Origin: Firmicutes bacterium UBA4845
GTDB taxonomy: Bacteria; Bacillota; Clostridia; Tissierellales; Sedimentibacteraceae
Direction of reading: 5' to 3'
Assembly (NCBI GenBank): GCA_002399975.1
Contig: DHER01000121.1
Location: forward strand, 1-22,877
DNA: 22,877 bases
Part shown: piece by piece, positions 12,858-20,821 of the stretch
Layout: every line of letters starts with the position of its first letter
Position numbering within the stretch: the first letter of the stretch is position 1
Program-made: the position numbers and the translations under genes
The notes under the pieces: generated by a model
What the model saw: only the letters and a program-made list of their open reading frames with translations
The model's database searches: none
What the model was told of the DNA's origin: nothing

Positions 12858-12873
12858 TCCTTGTTGCTCTTTT
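12842..12873 (+). terminator. Intrinsic terminator after the capsid gene
   Basis: AGAGCAACA (12842-12850) pairs perfectly with TGTTGCTCT (12862-12870), with an inner GG/CC, an 11-nt loop and four T at 12870-12873. It covers the stop of the frameshift extension and would let capsid mRNA exceed mRNA for the connector genes, as capsid copy number demands. Confidence 0.65.
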
Positions 12874-12887
12874 AAAGAAGGTGAAAA

Positions 12888-13172
12888 ATGGATTTAACAT
12901 TAGTAAAAAACTTTTTAAGAATTGATATAGACGATGATGATGAATATTTAATGTTACTTACAGAAGCTGCCAGGGATTATGTAACAGCAGCTGTCGGGGA
13001 ATGCAATGAATCGAAGCCAAGAGTAAAATTATTGATGTTAAATATCATTGCGTCACTTTACGAAACAAGACAGTTTACAATAGATAAGACAAACGAAAAG
13101 GTCCAATACGCGCTTAATACAATGATTACACAGCTTCAACTTGAGACAGAAAGCGGTGATACGATTGCTTGA
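12888..13172 (+). CDS. Head-tail connector, gp6-like
   Basis: This 94-residue, all-helical protein starts at ATG 12888 (AAGAAGGTG upstream). The opening MDLTLVKNFLRIDIDDDDEY with repeated acidic residues, followed by LLTEAARDYVTAAVG and a second helix pair (LLMLNIIASLYETRQF), is the recognised pattern of HK97 gp6-type connectors (Phage_connect_1/DUF3199-like group). It forms the ring beneath the portal. The gene ends with GDTIA and TGA, whose region contains the ribosome site and TTG start of the next gene, so the two are coupled. Confidence 0.85.
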   Translation: MDLTLVKNFLRIDIDDDDEYLMLLTEAARDYVTAAVGECNESKPRVKLLMLNIIASLYETRQFTIDKTNEKVQYALNTMITQLQLETESGDTIA

Positions 13173-13500
13173 TATCGGTAGATTAAACAAAAGAATTACA
13201 TTTATGCGCTATGAGGAACAAGACGATGAATATAACCAGACCATCCAAGTGCTAGTACCATTTAAAACCGTTTGGGCAAGCGTAGAGCCAACGACCGGGA
13301 AGGAATATCTTGAAGCACAACGGTTCCGGAATGAACTGACATATAAAATATTTACAAGATATTTTCCAGACCTGAATGTTGATATGGTAATTGATTTTAA
13401 AGGCCGCAAGTTTAAAACCGTGTCGATGATAAATTACAGAGAAAACAATGAAATGCTACAATTTGTCTGTACTGAAATGGTTGGTGATACGATTGAGTGA
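13165..13500 (+). CDS. Head-tail adaptor (SPP1 gp16/HK97 gp7-like)
   Basis: This is a 111-residue protein. TTG 13165 is preferred because GGTGAT (13155-13160), which matches the anti-Shine-Dalgarno, lies just ahead and because the protein then opens LLDIGRLNKRITFMRYEEQ, the family start. TTG 13141 and GTG 13156 are further upstream but lack good ribosome sites. The middle TVWASVEPTTGKEYLEAQRF and IFTRYFPDLN are the standard signature of phage head-tail adaptors (head closure proteins). The product seals the connector after packaging. The 3' end GDTIE repeats the same 13-base junction as its own start. Confidence 0.85.
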   Translation: MLDIGRLNKRITFMRYEEQDDEYNQTIQVLVPFKTVWASVEPTTGKEYLEAQRFRNELTYKIFTRYFPDLNVDMVIDFKGRKFKTVSMINYRENNEMLQFVCTEMVGDTIE

Positions 13501-13936
13501 TTTTGAAATTGAATTAGACATTGATGATTTAAGGGAAAGCCTCGTAAGCGCAATAAGAAAATATCCGGATATGGCAGAAAATCGTTTGAGACAGGTATCG
13601 AACAACTTTCGAAAAGATGTTGTTGAAAAGGAAAAAAAGGTTATAGTAAATGATGAAATAGTCAAAAAGAATAAAATAACCACGACACAAGGATTTAAGC
13701 TAAGCAAAACCAGAGGGTATAACGAGAACATGGAGGTTAATTTTAGCGCCAAAGCTCCTCATTTTCATCTTGTAGAAAACGGGCATGAGCAGGTTGACAA
13801 AAACGGTCAAGTAATTGGATGGGTAGAAGGAAACCACGTTGTTAAAAGAATGTGTAAAAGCTACGAAGATCATGTAATGCCGTTTGAAGTCAATAAATTA
13901 TTAAATGATATAACAAAGGAGAGTGGTCTTAATTGA
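13493..13936 (+). CDS. HK97 gp10-like tail-completion protein
   Basis: This 147-residue protein starts at TTG 13493, with GGTGAT at 13483-13488, in the same 13-base junction as the previous gene. It opens LSDFEIELDIDDLRESLVSA and has basic helices with an ARG/LYS-rich middle (RQVSNNFRKDVVEKEKKV), then NFSAKAPHFHLVENGHEQ, the conserved LVE-x-G-H segment of HK97 gp10-like proteins. These join the tail to the head. Position between adaptor and tail terminator is canonical. The stop overlaps the next start. Confidence 0.82.
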   Translation: MSDFEIELDIDDLRESLVSAIRKYPDMAENRLRQVSNNFRKDVVEKEKKVIVNDEIVKKNKITTTQGFKLSKTRGYNENMEVNFSAKAPHFHLVENGHEQVDKNGQVIGWVEGNHVVKRMCKSYEDHVMPFEVNKLLNDITKESGLN

Positions 13937-14370
13937 TAACTCCATTAGATATACGTGTATCGGCATTTGGACTATTAAGGCAGGCATATCCTAAATATAA
14001 AGTGTACGGAAACGAAGTAAAAGAATGTTTTAGCAAGCCTTCTTTTTTTGTGTCGGTAATGCCCGTTGCAAACTCAAACGAAAGCGTTAATTTTAAATTT
14101 TACTCTTACTCCATCATAATAACTTATTTTCAGGCAAAAGCTGATGAAATAGATAGTCTCAATAAAGTTGCAGAAATTGAAAAACTATTCGGCTATCAAA
14201 TGCCAGTTAAAGACAGATTAATAAACGTAACAGATTGCGGATATGACTTTGCTGGAGAGCATAAAAACATCCTGCAAATAACCGTAGACATTGAGTTTTA
14301 CGACGATATTGACAAAAAAGATAATAGCAAAATAGCAGATAAATTATATTTAAATCAAGAAAAGAGGTAG
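13933..14370 (+). CDS. Tail terminator/tail completion protein (DUF6838-like)
   Basis: A 145-residue protein starts at TTG 13933, with AAAGGAG at 13916-13922, overlapping the TGA of the preceding gene. The sequence ITPLDIRVSAFGLLRQAYPK, then KPSFFVSVMPV and the strand pair FKFYSYSIIITYF with a late ITVDIEFYDD, matches tail-terminator proteins of contractile-tailed Gram-positive phages, which cap the tail tube and make it compatible with the head. It is the last head-neck gene and lies six bases before the sheath. Family naming is from pattern recognition, so somewhat tentative. Confidence 0.75.
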   Translation: MITPLDIRVSAFGLLRQAYPKYKVYGNEVKECFSKPSFFVSVMPVANSNESVNFKFYSYSIIITYFQAKADEIDSLNKVAEIEKLFGYQMPVKDRLINVTDCGYDFAGEHKNILQITVDIEFYDDIDKKDNSKIADKLYLNQEKR

Positions 14371-14375
14371 ATAGC

Positions 14376-15437
14376 ATGGGAATACCAAGCGTAAACATTA
14401 GCTTTACCGAAAAGGCAATACAGAGCGTACAGCGAAGCCAAAGGGGCATCGTTGCAATGATCTTAAAAGATGCCGACTCTGATCAAAACCCTGTGACGGT
14501 ATTTGGTACAACAGATATTCCAACCGGGCTTACATTGGATAATAAATATCAGATCGCGCTTGCTTTGATGGGATATGTAAAAGCACCGAGAAAAATTATC
14601 GTTTATGTATTGCCTGCGGATGCGGTAGATTATAATGAAGCATTGACTTACTTTGAAACGGAAAGATTTGATTATTTAGTAATTCCGACCGTTGAGAAAG
14701 ATGGCAAGACGCAAGAAGTCGTTAGCTGGATAAAAGCACAGCGAGAGAACGGGAAGAAATGCAAAGCAGTACTTCCTAACACCAAGGCTGACGCGGAAGG
14801 GATCATTAATGTAACTACGAAAGAATTTAAAGCCGGCGAAAACGTCTATAGTGCAGCGGAATATTGTGCTAGAATTGCCGGATTGATTGCGGGAACGCCT
14901 CTAACAATCTCCTGCTCATTTGCGCCGATATATGAGCTAACAGACTGTACAAGGCTTACCAAAGAGCAAATGATTGCCGCCGTTGATGCAGGAGAATTCA
15001 TCGTATTTAATGACGGAGAAAAGATTAAGGTCTGCAAAGGCGTAAACAGCTTAGTCACAACTAACGCCGATAAAGGCAACCAGTTCAAGAAAATAAAAAT
15101 TGTTGAAGCTATGGACATGATTTATGACGATATCAAAAAGACAGCAGAGGATAGCTATCTTGGCAAATACGCAAACAACTACGATAACAAATGTTTGCTT
15201 ATTAGCGCGATCGGCGGATACTTTGAACAGCTTATACTGGACGGGATTATATCAAAGTATACTATCGAAATAGATATTGCAGCCCAAAAAGTGTTTTTAA
15301 AGAGCATCGGGCAGGACGTTGAAAACATGAGCGACAACGAAATAAAAGTAGCCGACACGCAGGATAAGGTATTTCTTAAAGCGGCCGTTAATATTCTGGA
15401 TGCGATTGAAGAAATTTACCTGCCAATCACGATTTAA
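14376..15437 (+). CDS. xkdK: Contractile tail sheath protein (XkdK-like)
   Basis: This 353-residue protein starts at ATG 14376 behind AAGAGGTAG. It carries the short form of the phage sheath fold: IPSVNISFTEKAIQSVQRS at the N-terminus, the KIIVYVLP strand, VSWIKAQRENGKKCKAVLPN in the middle, and a C-terminal DVENMSDNEIKVADTQDKVF segment (residues ~310-330) leading into the last strand. It polymerises around the tube and contracts for DNA injection. Its presence means the phage or element is a myovirus or a contractile tail-like particle of the PBSX type. The length is slightly less than that of XkdK in Bacillus, within the family range. Confidence 0.9.
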   Translation: MGIPSVNISFTEKAIQSVQRSQRGIVAMILKDADSDQNPVTVFGTTDIPTGLTLDNKYQIALALMGYVKAPRKIIVYVLPADAVDYNEALTYFETERFDYLVIPTVEKDGKTQEVVSWIKAQRENGKKCKAVLPNTKADAEGIINVTTKEFKAGENVYSAAEYCARIAGLIAGTPLTISCSFAPIYELTDCTRLTKEQMIAAVDAGEFIVFNDGEKIKVCKGVNSLVTTNADKGNQFKKIKIVEAMDMIYDDIKKTAEDSYLGKYANNYDNKCLLISAIGGYFEQLILDGIISKYTIEIDIAAQKVFLKSIGQDVENMSDNEIKVADTQDKVFLKAAVNILDAIEEIYLPITI

Positions 15438-15450
15438 GGAGGATACATAA

Positions 15451-15894
15451 ATGAGTGGATATAAATCAAGCCAAGTTATTTCCGGCACGTTTGGCGAGTG
15501 CTGGATCGATAGCGATTATGTTGCCGAAGTAACGGCTCTTAAGGCTACGTTATCGGCGAAAACAGAAACGATAAGCCAGTGTAGGAAACTTATAGATGGC
15601 ACAAAAGTGACCGGAATTGAAGCCAAGGGAGAAATCAAAATGAACAAGATTTCTTCTAGGTTTATCAATATGTTGGCAGATGACTTAAAAAACGGAATTC
15701 AAACCGAGTTCACTATCATTTCAAAACTAGATGATCCTGCAAGCATGGGATGCGAGCGCATCAAGCTTATGGGATGCACCTTTACGGAAGTTGATTTAGT
15801 TGACTGGGAGCTTAAAAAGAACGGTGAAGAATCGCATTCGTTTACGTTTACTGATTTTGAAAAATTAGATGTAATTCCAACGCCGATGTTTTAA
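15451..15894 (+). CDS. xkdM: Tail tube protein (XkdM-like)
   Basis: This 147-residue protein starts at ATG 15451 with AAGGAGG. The opening YKSSQVISGTFGECWIDSDY, then ALKATLSAKTETISQCRK and a GIEAKGEIKMNKISSRFI strand, are characteristic of XkdM tube proteins. The product forms the inner tail tube threaded by the tape measure and surrounded by the sheath. It lies 13 bases after the sheath gene and 12 before the chaperone, the expected sheath-tube-chaperone-tape order. The length matches the family. Confidence 0.9.
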   Translation: MSGYKSSQVISGTFGECWIDSDYVAEVTALKATLSAKTETISQCRKLIDGTKVTGIEAKGEIKMNKISSRFINMLADDLKNGIQTEFTIISKLDDPASMGCERIKLMGCTFTEVDLVDWELKKNGEESHSFTFTDFEKLDVIPTPMF

Positions 15895-15906
15895 GGAGGG
15901 ATAGGG

Positions 15907-16311
15907 TTGAGCTTAACCGAAAAATTATTAGCGCTAGACGCTGCAAAATACAAAGAAAAGAAAACGGATACCATAGAAATTAAAAGGCTTTCCAAGCTAA
16001 CCGGAGAGCCTTTTATAGTTAAGATACAAGAGGTTGACGATAACAGAATGCAAGAGTTACAGGCAATGTTATTGACGCCAAAGGGCAAGGTAGATTACAC
16101 ACAGGTAAGAAAAGTTAGCGCTTTACTGTGCTGCGATGGTGTAATAGATCCAAACCTAGGCGACGAAAAACTGCAAAAGCATTTTGGCGCTGCCACTCCA
16201 AGAGAATTGGCAGACATCCTTTTTAAAGGAACAGATCTAGGAGAAGTAGCGGATGCTATAACAAGTCTTGGCAATTACACAGACGCAGACGAGGAAGAAA
16301 TAAAAAACTAA
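15907..16311 (+). CDS. xkdN: Tail assembly chaperone, short form (XkdN-like)
   Basis: This 134-residue product starts at TTG 15907 with AAGGAGGG upstream. It opens LSLTEKLLALDAAKYKEKKT, contains LTGEPFIVKIQEVDDNRMQE and RELADILFKGTDLGEVADAI, and resembles XkdN-type chaperones that coat the tape measure while the tube grows. The gene ends ATA AAA AAC TAA. The last six sense bases plus the preceding A form A AAA AAC, the classic -1 heptamer, directly before the stop. The longer form made by slipping has 190 residues. This two-product arrangement is conserved across tailed phages. Confidence 0.87.
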   Translation: MSLTEKLLALDAAKYKEKKTDTIEIKRLSKLTGEPFIVKIQEVDDNRMQELQAMLLTPKGKVDYTQVRKVSALLCCDGVIDPNLGDEKLQKHFGAATPRELADILFKGTDLGEVADAITSLGNYTDADEEEIKN

Positions 16312-16375
16312 TAAATGATGAAATCGACACATGCGGGGAAGTAGAACTAATGTACTTCCTTTTTCGATTTCATCA
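16302..16375 (+). promoter_or_regulatory. -1 ribosomal frameshift signal in the tail chaperone
   Basis: AAAAAAC (16302-16308) lies in frame as A AAA AAC, followed by TAA. Seven nt downstream, TGATGAAATCG (16316-16326) pairs perfectly with CGATTTCATCA (16365-16375), and an inner stem GGAAGTA/TACTTCC (16337-16343 with 16353-16359) stacks within it. Heptamer, spacing and stem fit the standard model of a stimulated -1 frameshift. Confidence 0.88.
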
Positions 16376-16478
16376 CATATTACCATCAGAGTATAAAAAG
16401 TTAGGGACCTTTGAAAAGAAGATTGTTAGAACATTTATGTATCGGCAGCGCGAAGATATGGAAGAAGAATGGGGGTGA
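16308..16478 (+). CDS. -1 frame extension of the tail chaperone (GT-like part)
   Basis: Fifty-six codons are open in the -1 frame from the slippery site to TGA 16476-16478. They begin LINDEIDTCGEVELMYFLFR, include HHILPSEYKKLGTFEKK and end in an acidic DMEEEWG. The pattern (aromatic helix, ILP, then a charged tail) is that of the second part of tail chaperones such as the T domain of lambda gpGT, which recruits tube subunits to the tape measure. It has no start codon with a ribosome site at its 5' end, so it is made only by frameshifting. The final GGGGGTGAG is also the ribosome site of the tape-measure gene. Confidence 0.83.
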   Translation, partial: LINDEIDTCGEVELMYFLFRFHHILPSEYKKLGTFEKKIVRTFMYRQREDMEEEWG

Positions 16479-16482
16479 GTAG

Positions 16483-18783
16483 ATGGCTGGAAAAGTTATA
16501 GATGCAACACTACGATTTGTAGATAAGTTTACAAAACCTATGGGTGAAGCGTTAGGTAAAATAGAAAAATCGCAAAAGCAAATGAAGCGCCTCGGAAGAG
16601 AAGCCGAAAAGACAGGAAAAAAGATTACCAATGCCGGCAAAACACTGACCAAAGGCGTAACAGTTCCTATTGTCGCTGCAGGGACCGCAAGCATAAAAGC
16701 AGGAATTGACTTTGAGTCCGCTTTTACTGGGGTAGCAAAGACTGTAGATGCAACCGATGAACAGTTAGCAGCGCTGAAACAGGGAATTATAGATATGTCT
16801 AAAGAAATTCCAGCCTCTACTACCGCCATATCTGGGGTTGCAGAAGCTGCCGGGCAGCTGGGAATCGAGACGGATAACATTCTTGATTTCTCAAAAGTTA
16901 TGATTGACCTTGGTAATTCCACTAACTTGTCAGCGGAAACGGCTGCTTCATCACTAGCAAAATATGCAAATGTCACCGGAATGTCACAAAAGGATTTTGA
17001 TAAATTAGGATCCACAATTGTAGCACTCGGCAATAACTTTGCAACCACAGAAGCAGATATAGTCGGCATGGCTACAAGATTAGCCGGTGCAGGTTCCCAA
17101 ATAGGATTAACCGATGGTGAAATCATGGGCTTTGCCACTGCTCTATCTTCTGTCGGAATCGAGGCAGAAATGGGCGGCAGCGCATTTTCAAAGGCAATGA
17201 TAAACATGCAGTTAGCATGCGAAACCGGATTAGATGACGTGCAAGAACTATCTAAAAAAACCGGAATGAGTTTAAGAGAGCTACAATTAATGTCCGAAAA
17301 TAGCGGAGGTGATTTTAAGGACCTCGCCCAAAGCCTTGGATATACCAACTCTGAAATGAAAGCTATGATTAAGGCGGGAGTTAACCTTGAAAACTTTGCA
17401 GACGTAGCGGGGATGACGGCGGATGAATTTAAGAAGTCCTATGAAAAAGATGCCGCAGGAGCATTGCAAAGCTTTATTAAGGGGCTTGGAGACACAGAGG
17501 GCAAAGGCGAATCTACAATCAAGATGCTACAGGACATGGGATTTACCGAAGTAAGACTAAGAGATACTCTCACAAGGTTGAGCCAAGACGGGGAAGGGCT
17601 TGCAAAGGCTGTTTCGATGGGTAATTCGGCATGGGATGAAAACAATGCACTGACCAAAGAAGCCAGTCAGAGATATGCTACAACGCAAAGCAAGGTTGAA
17701 GTTACGAAAAATAAACTGTATGCGCTTGGCATCCAGATATCAGATACGCTTATGCCATATTTTAATAAATTTATAGACAAAGTAAGCGATCTTGCCGCAA
17801 AGTTTTCAAATCTTAGCCCTAAAACACAAAATACAATTATAAAGATAGCCGGGCTTGCTGCTGCAATCGGTCCATGCTTATTAGTCGTAGGAAAATTAAC
17901 TACGGGGGTAGGTAAAACAATTACAAAAATAAGCAATTTACCAAAAACAATTGGCAAGGCAAAAAAGGCAGTAACATTTTTGAAGAATAGCAATATTGGA
18001 CTTACTGCCACCTTTGTTAAGCAGAATGCAGTATTGGCTATTAGCAAGGCAAGGCTGTTAGCCGGCAAAGCAAGTATGCTTTTATATAAAGGTCAACAAT
18101 TAGCCTTAGCAGGGGCAACAAAGTTGGTAACAATAGCACAAGCTGCATTAAATGCTACGATGTTTGGTTGCCCGGTTGTATGGATTGTTGCTGGCATAGC
18201 GGCAATTATAGCAGTAGGTGTCTTGTTATACAAAAATTGGGACACGGTAAAAGAAAAAGCTAGCGAACTATGGGGACATATTAAAAATGTTTTCGGTGGA
18301 GTAGGAAAGTGGTTTAGCGGTATATGGGCCGATGTTAAAAACGGATTTAAAGGCTTTATAAACTTTATTATTAAGGGGCTTAATAAGGTACCAGAAGGCT
18401 TAAACAAGATAAAAATAAACGTTCCTAAATGGGTTCCCAAAATAGGGGGTAAATCATTAGGGTTTAATGTACCAACAATACCTTACCTTGCAAGAGGTAC
18501 AAGTAATTGGCGAGGCGGTTTAGCCGTAACACAAGATAGAGGCGGCGAAATAATGGACCTGCCTAGAGGGACTAGGGTATATCCGCATGACAAGTCAATA
18601 CAAAAAGCGTACCAGGATGGGAGCAGATCGTCAGCAAAAGGAAAAGCACAAATCATAATACAAAAGCTTGCTGATAAAATCGAGGTAAGAAACGACAATG
18701 ATATTGACATGATCGTTGACAAACTGGCAAATCGATTTGAAAAGATTATAGATAACGGCGGCGGGGAGGTTGAATTTGTATAA
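16483..18783 (+). CDS. Tape measure protein
   Basis: This 766-residue protein starts at ATG 16483, right after the chaperone with GGGGGTGAG. Residues 1-60 are a basic coiled coil. Residues about 70-330 match the phage minor-tail/TP901 tape-measure domain (GIDFESAFTGVAKTVDATDE, AAGQLGIETDNILDFSKVM and GMATRLAGAGSQIGL). Hydrophobic segments lie near residues 452-470 and 562-583 (VVWIVAGIAAIIAVGVLLY), probably for membrane insertion during DNA delivery. Its length sets tail length; about 1.5 angstrom per residue would suggest a tail of roughly 110-120 nm. A long opposite-strand frame inside it is a shadow. The stop TAA overlaps the next ATG. Confidence 0.93.
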   Translation: MAGKVIDATLRFVDKFTKPMGEALGKIEKSQKQMKRLGREAEKTGKKITNAGKTLTKGVTVPIVAAGTASIKAGIDFESAFTGVAKTVDATDEQLAALKQGIIDMSKEIPASTTAISGVAEAAGQLGIETDNILDFSKVMIDLGNSTNLSAETAASSLAKYANVTGMSQKDFDKLGSTIVALGNNFATTEADIVGMATRLAGAGSQIGLTDGEIMGFATALSSVGIEAEMGGSAFSKAMINMQLACETGLDDVQELSKKTGMSLRELQLMSENSGGDFKDLAQSLGYTNSEMKAMIKAGVNLENFADVAGMTADEFKKSYEKDAAGALQSFIKGLGDTEGKGESTIKMLQDMGFTEVRLRDTLTRLSQDGEGLAKAVSMGNSAWDENNALTKEASQRYATTQSKVEVTKNKLYALGIQISDTLMPYFNKFIDKVSDLAAKFSNLSPKTQNTIIKIAGLAAAIGPCLLVVGKLTTGVGKTITKISNLPKTIGKAKKAVTFLKNSNIGLTATFVKQNAVLAISKARLLAGKASMLLYKGQQLALAGATKLVTIAQAALNATMFGCPVVWIVAGIAAIIAVGVLLYKNWDTVKEKASELWGHIKNVFGGVGKWFSGIWADVKNGFKGFINFIIKGLNKVPEGLNKIKINVPKWVPKIGGKSLGFNVPTIPYLARGTSNWRGGLAVTQDRGGEIMDLPRGTRVYPHDKSIQKAYQDGSRSSAKGKAQIIIQKLADKIEVRNDNDIDMIVDKLANRFEKIIDNGGGEVEFV

Positions 18784-19421
18784 TGGAAATATGGTTAAAG
18801 CAAGGTAGGGAAGAACTTAGATTACCGGTTCTTCCCTCTTCTTATGAATTAAATTATTCGCAAAAAAACACAGAAGTAAATATAACCAACTTCGGCACAG
18901 TAAACCTTATTGGCAATAGAAACCTTGCCACCGCCGAATTAGAAGCGTTCTTCCCGAACAAAAATTATAATTTTATACAGTATAAGGGATTTCCAAAGCC
19001 GAATATATGCGTAGAAATGATTAAGAAATGGATGCAGGCACCGGTACGATATATTGTTACCGGTGCCAAAATTAATTTGCTTATGACTATAGAAGAATTT
19101 ACATATTCGGAGCAGGATGGATCAGGAGACATATATTATACCTTATCTTTAAAAGAATACCGTGTGTCAAAAGCCATACCGCAGAAAAGACAACCGGATA
19201 AAACCAGCAAGAAGATTAACAAGGTAGCAGCTCAAAGAGAAACAAAGAAAGTGTCAAGCACTACTTACACAGTAAAACCCGGAGATAGCTTAAGCATCAT
19301 TGCAAAACGGCTTACAGGGAGCGCGAATAATTGGAGGGCAATCTACAACCAAAACAAATCTGTTGTAGGTGGCAACCCAAATAAAATAAGCGTTGGCCAA
19401 AAGCTGGTGATTAAAGTATGA
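18783..19421 (+). CDS. xkdP: LysM-containing baseplate/tail protein (XkdP-like)
   Basis: This 212-residue protein starts at the ATG sharing a base with the tape-measure stop, with GGGGAGG just inside that gene. The N-terminal domain (IWLKQGREELRLPVLPSSYE and EVNITNFGTVNLIG) is the XkdP/gp53-like part. A linker rich in Lys leads to a LysM domain at residues about 161-212 (TYTVKPGDSLSIIAKRL, then NPNKISVGQKLVIKV). It connects the tube end to the hub and may touch peptidoglycan through LysM. The last four bases overlap the hub gene. Confidence 0.88.
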   Translation: MEIWLKQGREELRLPVLPSSYELNYSQKNTEVNITNFGTVNLIGNRNLATAELEAFFPNKNYNFIQYKGFPKPNICVEMIKKWMQAPVRYIVTGAKINLLMTIEEFTYSEQDGSGDIYYTLSLKEYRVSKAIPQKRQPDKTSKKINKVAAQRETKKVSSTTYTVKPGDSLSIIAKRLTGSANNWRAIYNQNKSVVGGNPNKISVGQKLVIKV

Positions 19422-20569
19422 AACTAATTTGGCAACACGGGACTGATAAAAAAGATATAACACAGTTTACTTCGTCCGTAACATGGAGCGGATCCGTTAG
19501 GCAGGCAAGCAGACAAATAGAGACTGCAATTTTAAACAGCCCGCTTGATAAAAACGTAGCTGACTTAAATTTAAAACCTGGAGATAGATTACTGTTGTAT
19601 GAGGACAACTATTTACTTATAAATGCCATGATTTATAGCAGGGGAAGAGTGTCAGAGCAAGGGGCGGTTACTTACTCGGGGTACGACGATTTAAACAGAT
19701 TATGCAAGAGCAAAGGCTACTATAATTTTAAAAACACCACGCCTGAAAAGATAACAAAGATAATATGTAATGATTTAAAAGTAGCAACCGGAAATATCGT
19801 AGAAAGCAAGATACCAATTAAAAAACTTATATGCGACGGAGACAGTTATTACAATATTATCATGAAGGCATATACAAAGGCCTATCAAAGCAACGGCAAA
19901 AAATATATGCCGCTTATGGCTAATAGAAAATTATCGGTCATAGAAAAAGGTGAAATCATAGATAATTTTTATTTAAGCGACAAGGAAAACATTACAGGAA
20001 GCAGCTATAGCGAATCCCTTGATAGCATGGTTAATCTTGTAAAAATCTACGATGATAAAGGCAAACAAATAGGAGAGGTTAAAAACTCCGGGCAAATAAG
20101 TGCATATGGTATTTTCCAGGATATTTACACGAAAGAGGAGGGAGTAAATGCCACGACGGCAGCCAATAACATGTTGCGTGGAATATCCAAAGAAGCATCA
20201 GTAGAAGCGGTTGGGAATATCAATTGTATAAGCGGATACGGGGTTAAAATAAAGGATACTCTGACCGGATTGACAGGTATATTTTGGATTGATTGTGATA
20301 GTCATACATGGCAAAACGGAATTCACACGATGAGCCTAGATTTAACCTTTAAAAATTTAATGGATATCCAGGAAGATGATGAAAGCTCTCCTACCAATAA
20401 GAAAAAATCAGGTAAAGCGGCAGATGGTAATACAATTGTTTACATCACAGCCGCAAGCTCGAAATATCACTCTTACAAGACCTGCTCCGGAATGGTTGAA
20501 TGTGTAGAAGTAACGAAAAAAGATGCAATAAAGCGTGGAAAAGGTCAATGCGCGAAATGCTGGAAGTAG
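19418..20569 (+). CDS. xkdQ: Tail hub protein (XkdQ-like) with an extra C-terminal zinc-binding motif
   Basis: This 383-residue protein starts at ATG 19418, overlapping the LysM gene. The first ~320 residues match XkdQ/gp27-like hub proteins: DKKDITQFTSSVTWSGSVRQ, LKPGDRLLLYED, GYDDLNRLCKSKGYYN, KDTLTGLTGIFWIDCDSHTW and a final MSLDLTFKNLMD. After a Ser/Lys linker, residues 338-383 form a separate module, VYITAASSKYHSYKTCSGM and GKGQCAKCW, with H351, C356, C378 and C381. This is the YHxxxC...CxxC motif seen at C-termini of some secreted or DNA-handling Gram-positive proteins. I am not aware of it as a normal part of XkdQ, which is about 325 residues. It probably binds zinc. Confidence 0.85.
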   Translation: MKLIWQHGTDKKDITQFTSSVTWSGSVRQASRQIETAILNSPLDKNVADLNLKPGDRLLLYEDNYLLINAMIYSRGRVSEQGAVTYSGYDDLNRLCKSKGYYNFKNTTPEKITKIICNDLKVATGNIVESKIPIKKLICDGDSYYNIIMKAYTKAYQSNGKKYMPLMANRKLSVIEKGEIIDNFYLSDKENITGSSYSESLDSMVNLVKIYDDKGKQIGEVKNSGQISAYGIFQDIYTKEEGVNATTAANNMLRGISKEASVEAVGNINCISGYGVKIKDTLTGLTGIFWIDCDSHTWQNGIHTMSLDLTFKNLMDIQEDDESSPTNKKKSGKAADGNTIVYITAASSKYHSYKTCSGMVECVEVTKKDAIKRGKGQCAKCWK

Positions 20570-20578
20570 GTGCGGAAT

Positions 20579-20821
20579 ATGAGCGATAAAGGGTGCGAAA
20601 AATTAATTAAACAAATAAAAAGGCTGAACACAGTAGATAAAAGCGTATACCTCGGGACCATGAAAACGGATCATTCCGTATCTATCGGGGATATAACACT
20701 CGAAAAAGACGATTTAATGGTTAACACAAACATCGTCAATTTAAAGACCGGCGACACAGTTTTAGTAATCAAAATAAGCAATGAAAAGTATGCAATTGCT
20801 GAAAGGATGCGTGATTTATGA
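20579..20821 (+). CDS. xkdR: DUF2577 tail protein (XkdR-like)
   Basis: This 80-residue protein starts at ATG 20579, six bases after TAGGTG; an in-frame GTG at 20570 overlaps that ribosome site and is less likely. It contains VYLGTMKTDHSVSIGDITLE and a final VLVIKISNEKYAIAERM, the small beta-barrel of DUF2577 proteins that sit beside the hub in PBSX-type baseplates. The order XkdQ-XkdR-XkdS is as in Bacillus PBSX. Its TGA overlaps the ATG of the next gene by four bases. Confidence 0.82.
   Translation: MSDKGCEKLIKQIKRLNTVDKSVYLGTMKTDHSVSIGDITLEKDDLMVNTNIVNLKTGDTVLVIKISNEKYAIAERMRDL

Noticed and set aside
16401..17348. 315-residue open frame on the minus strand
   Set aside because: It lies opposite the tape-measure gene, has serine/proline-rich low-complexity translation, no ribosome site and no homology pattern. 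It is a shadow of the real gene's codon use.
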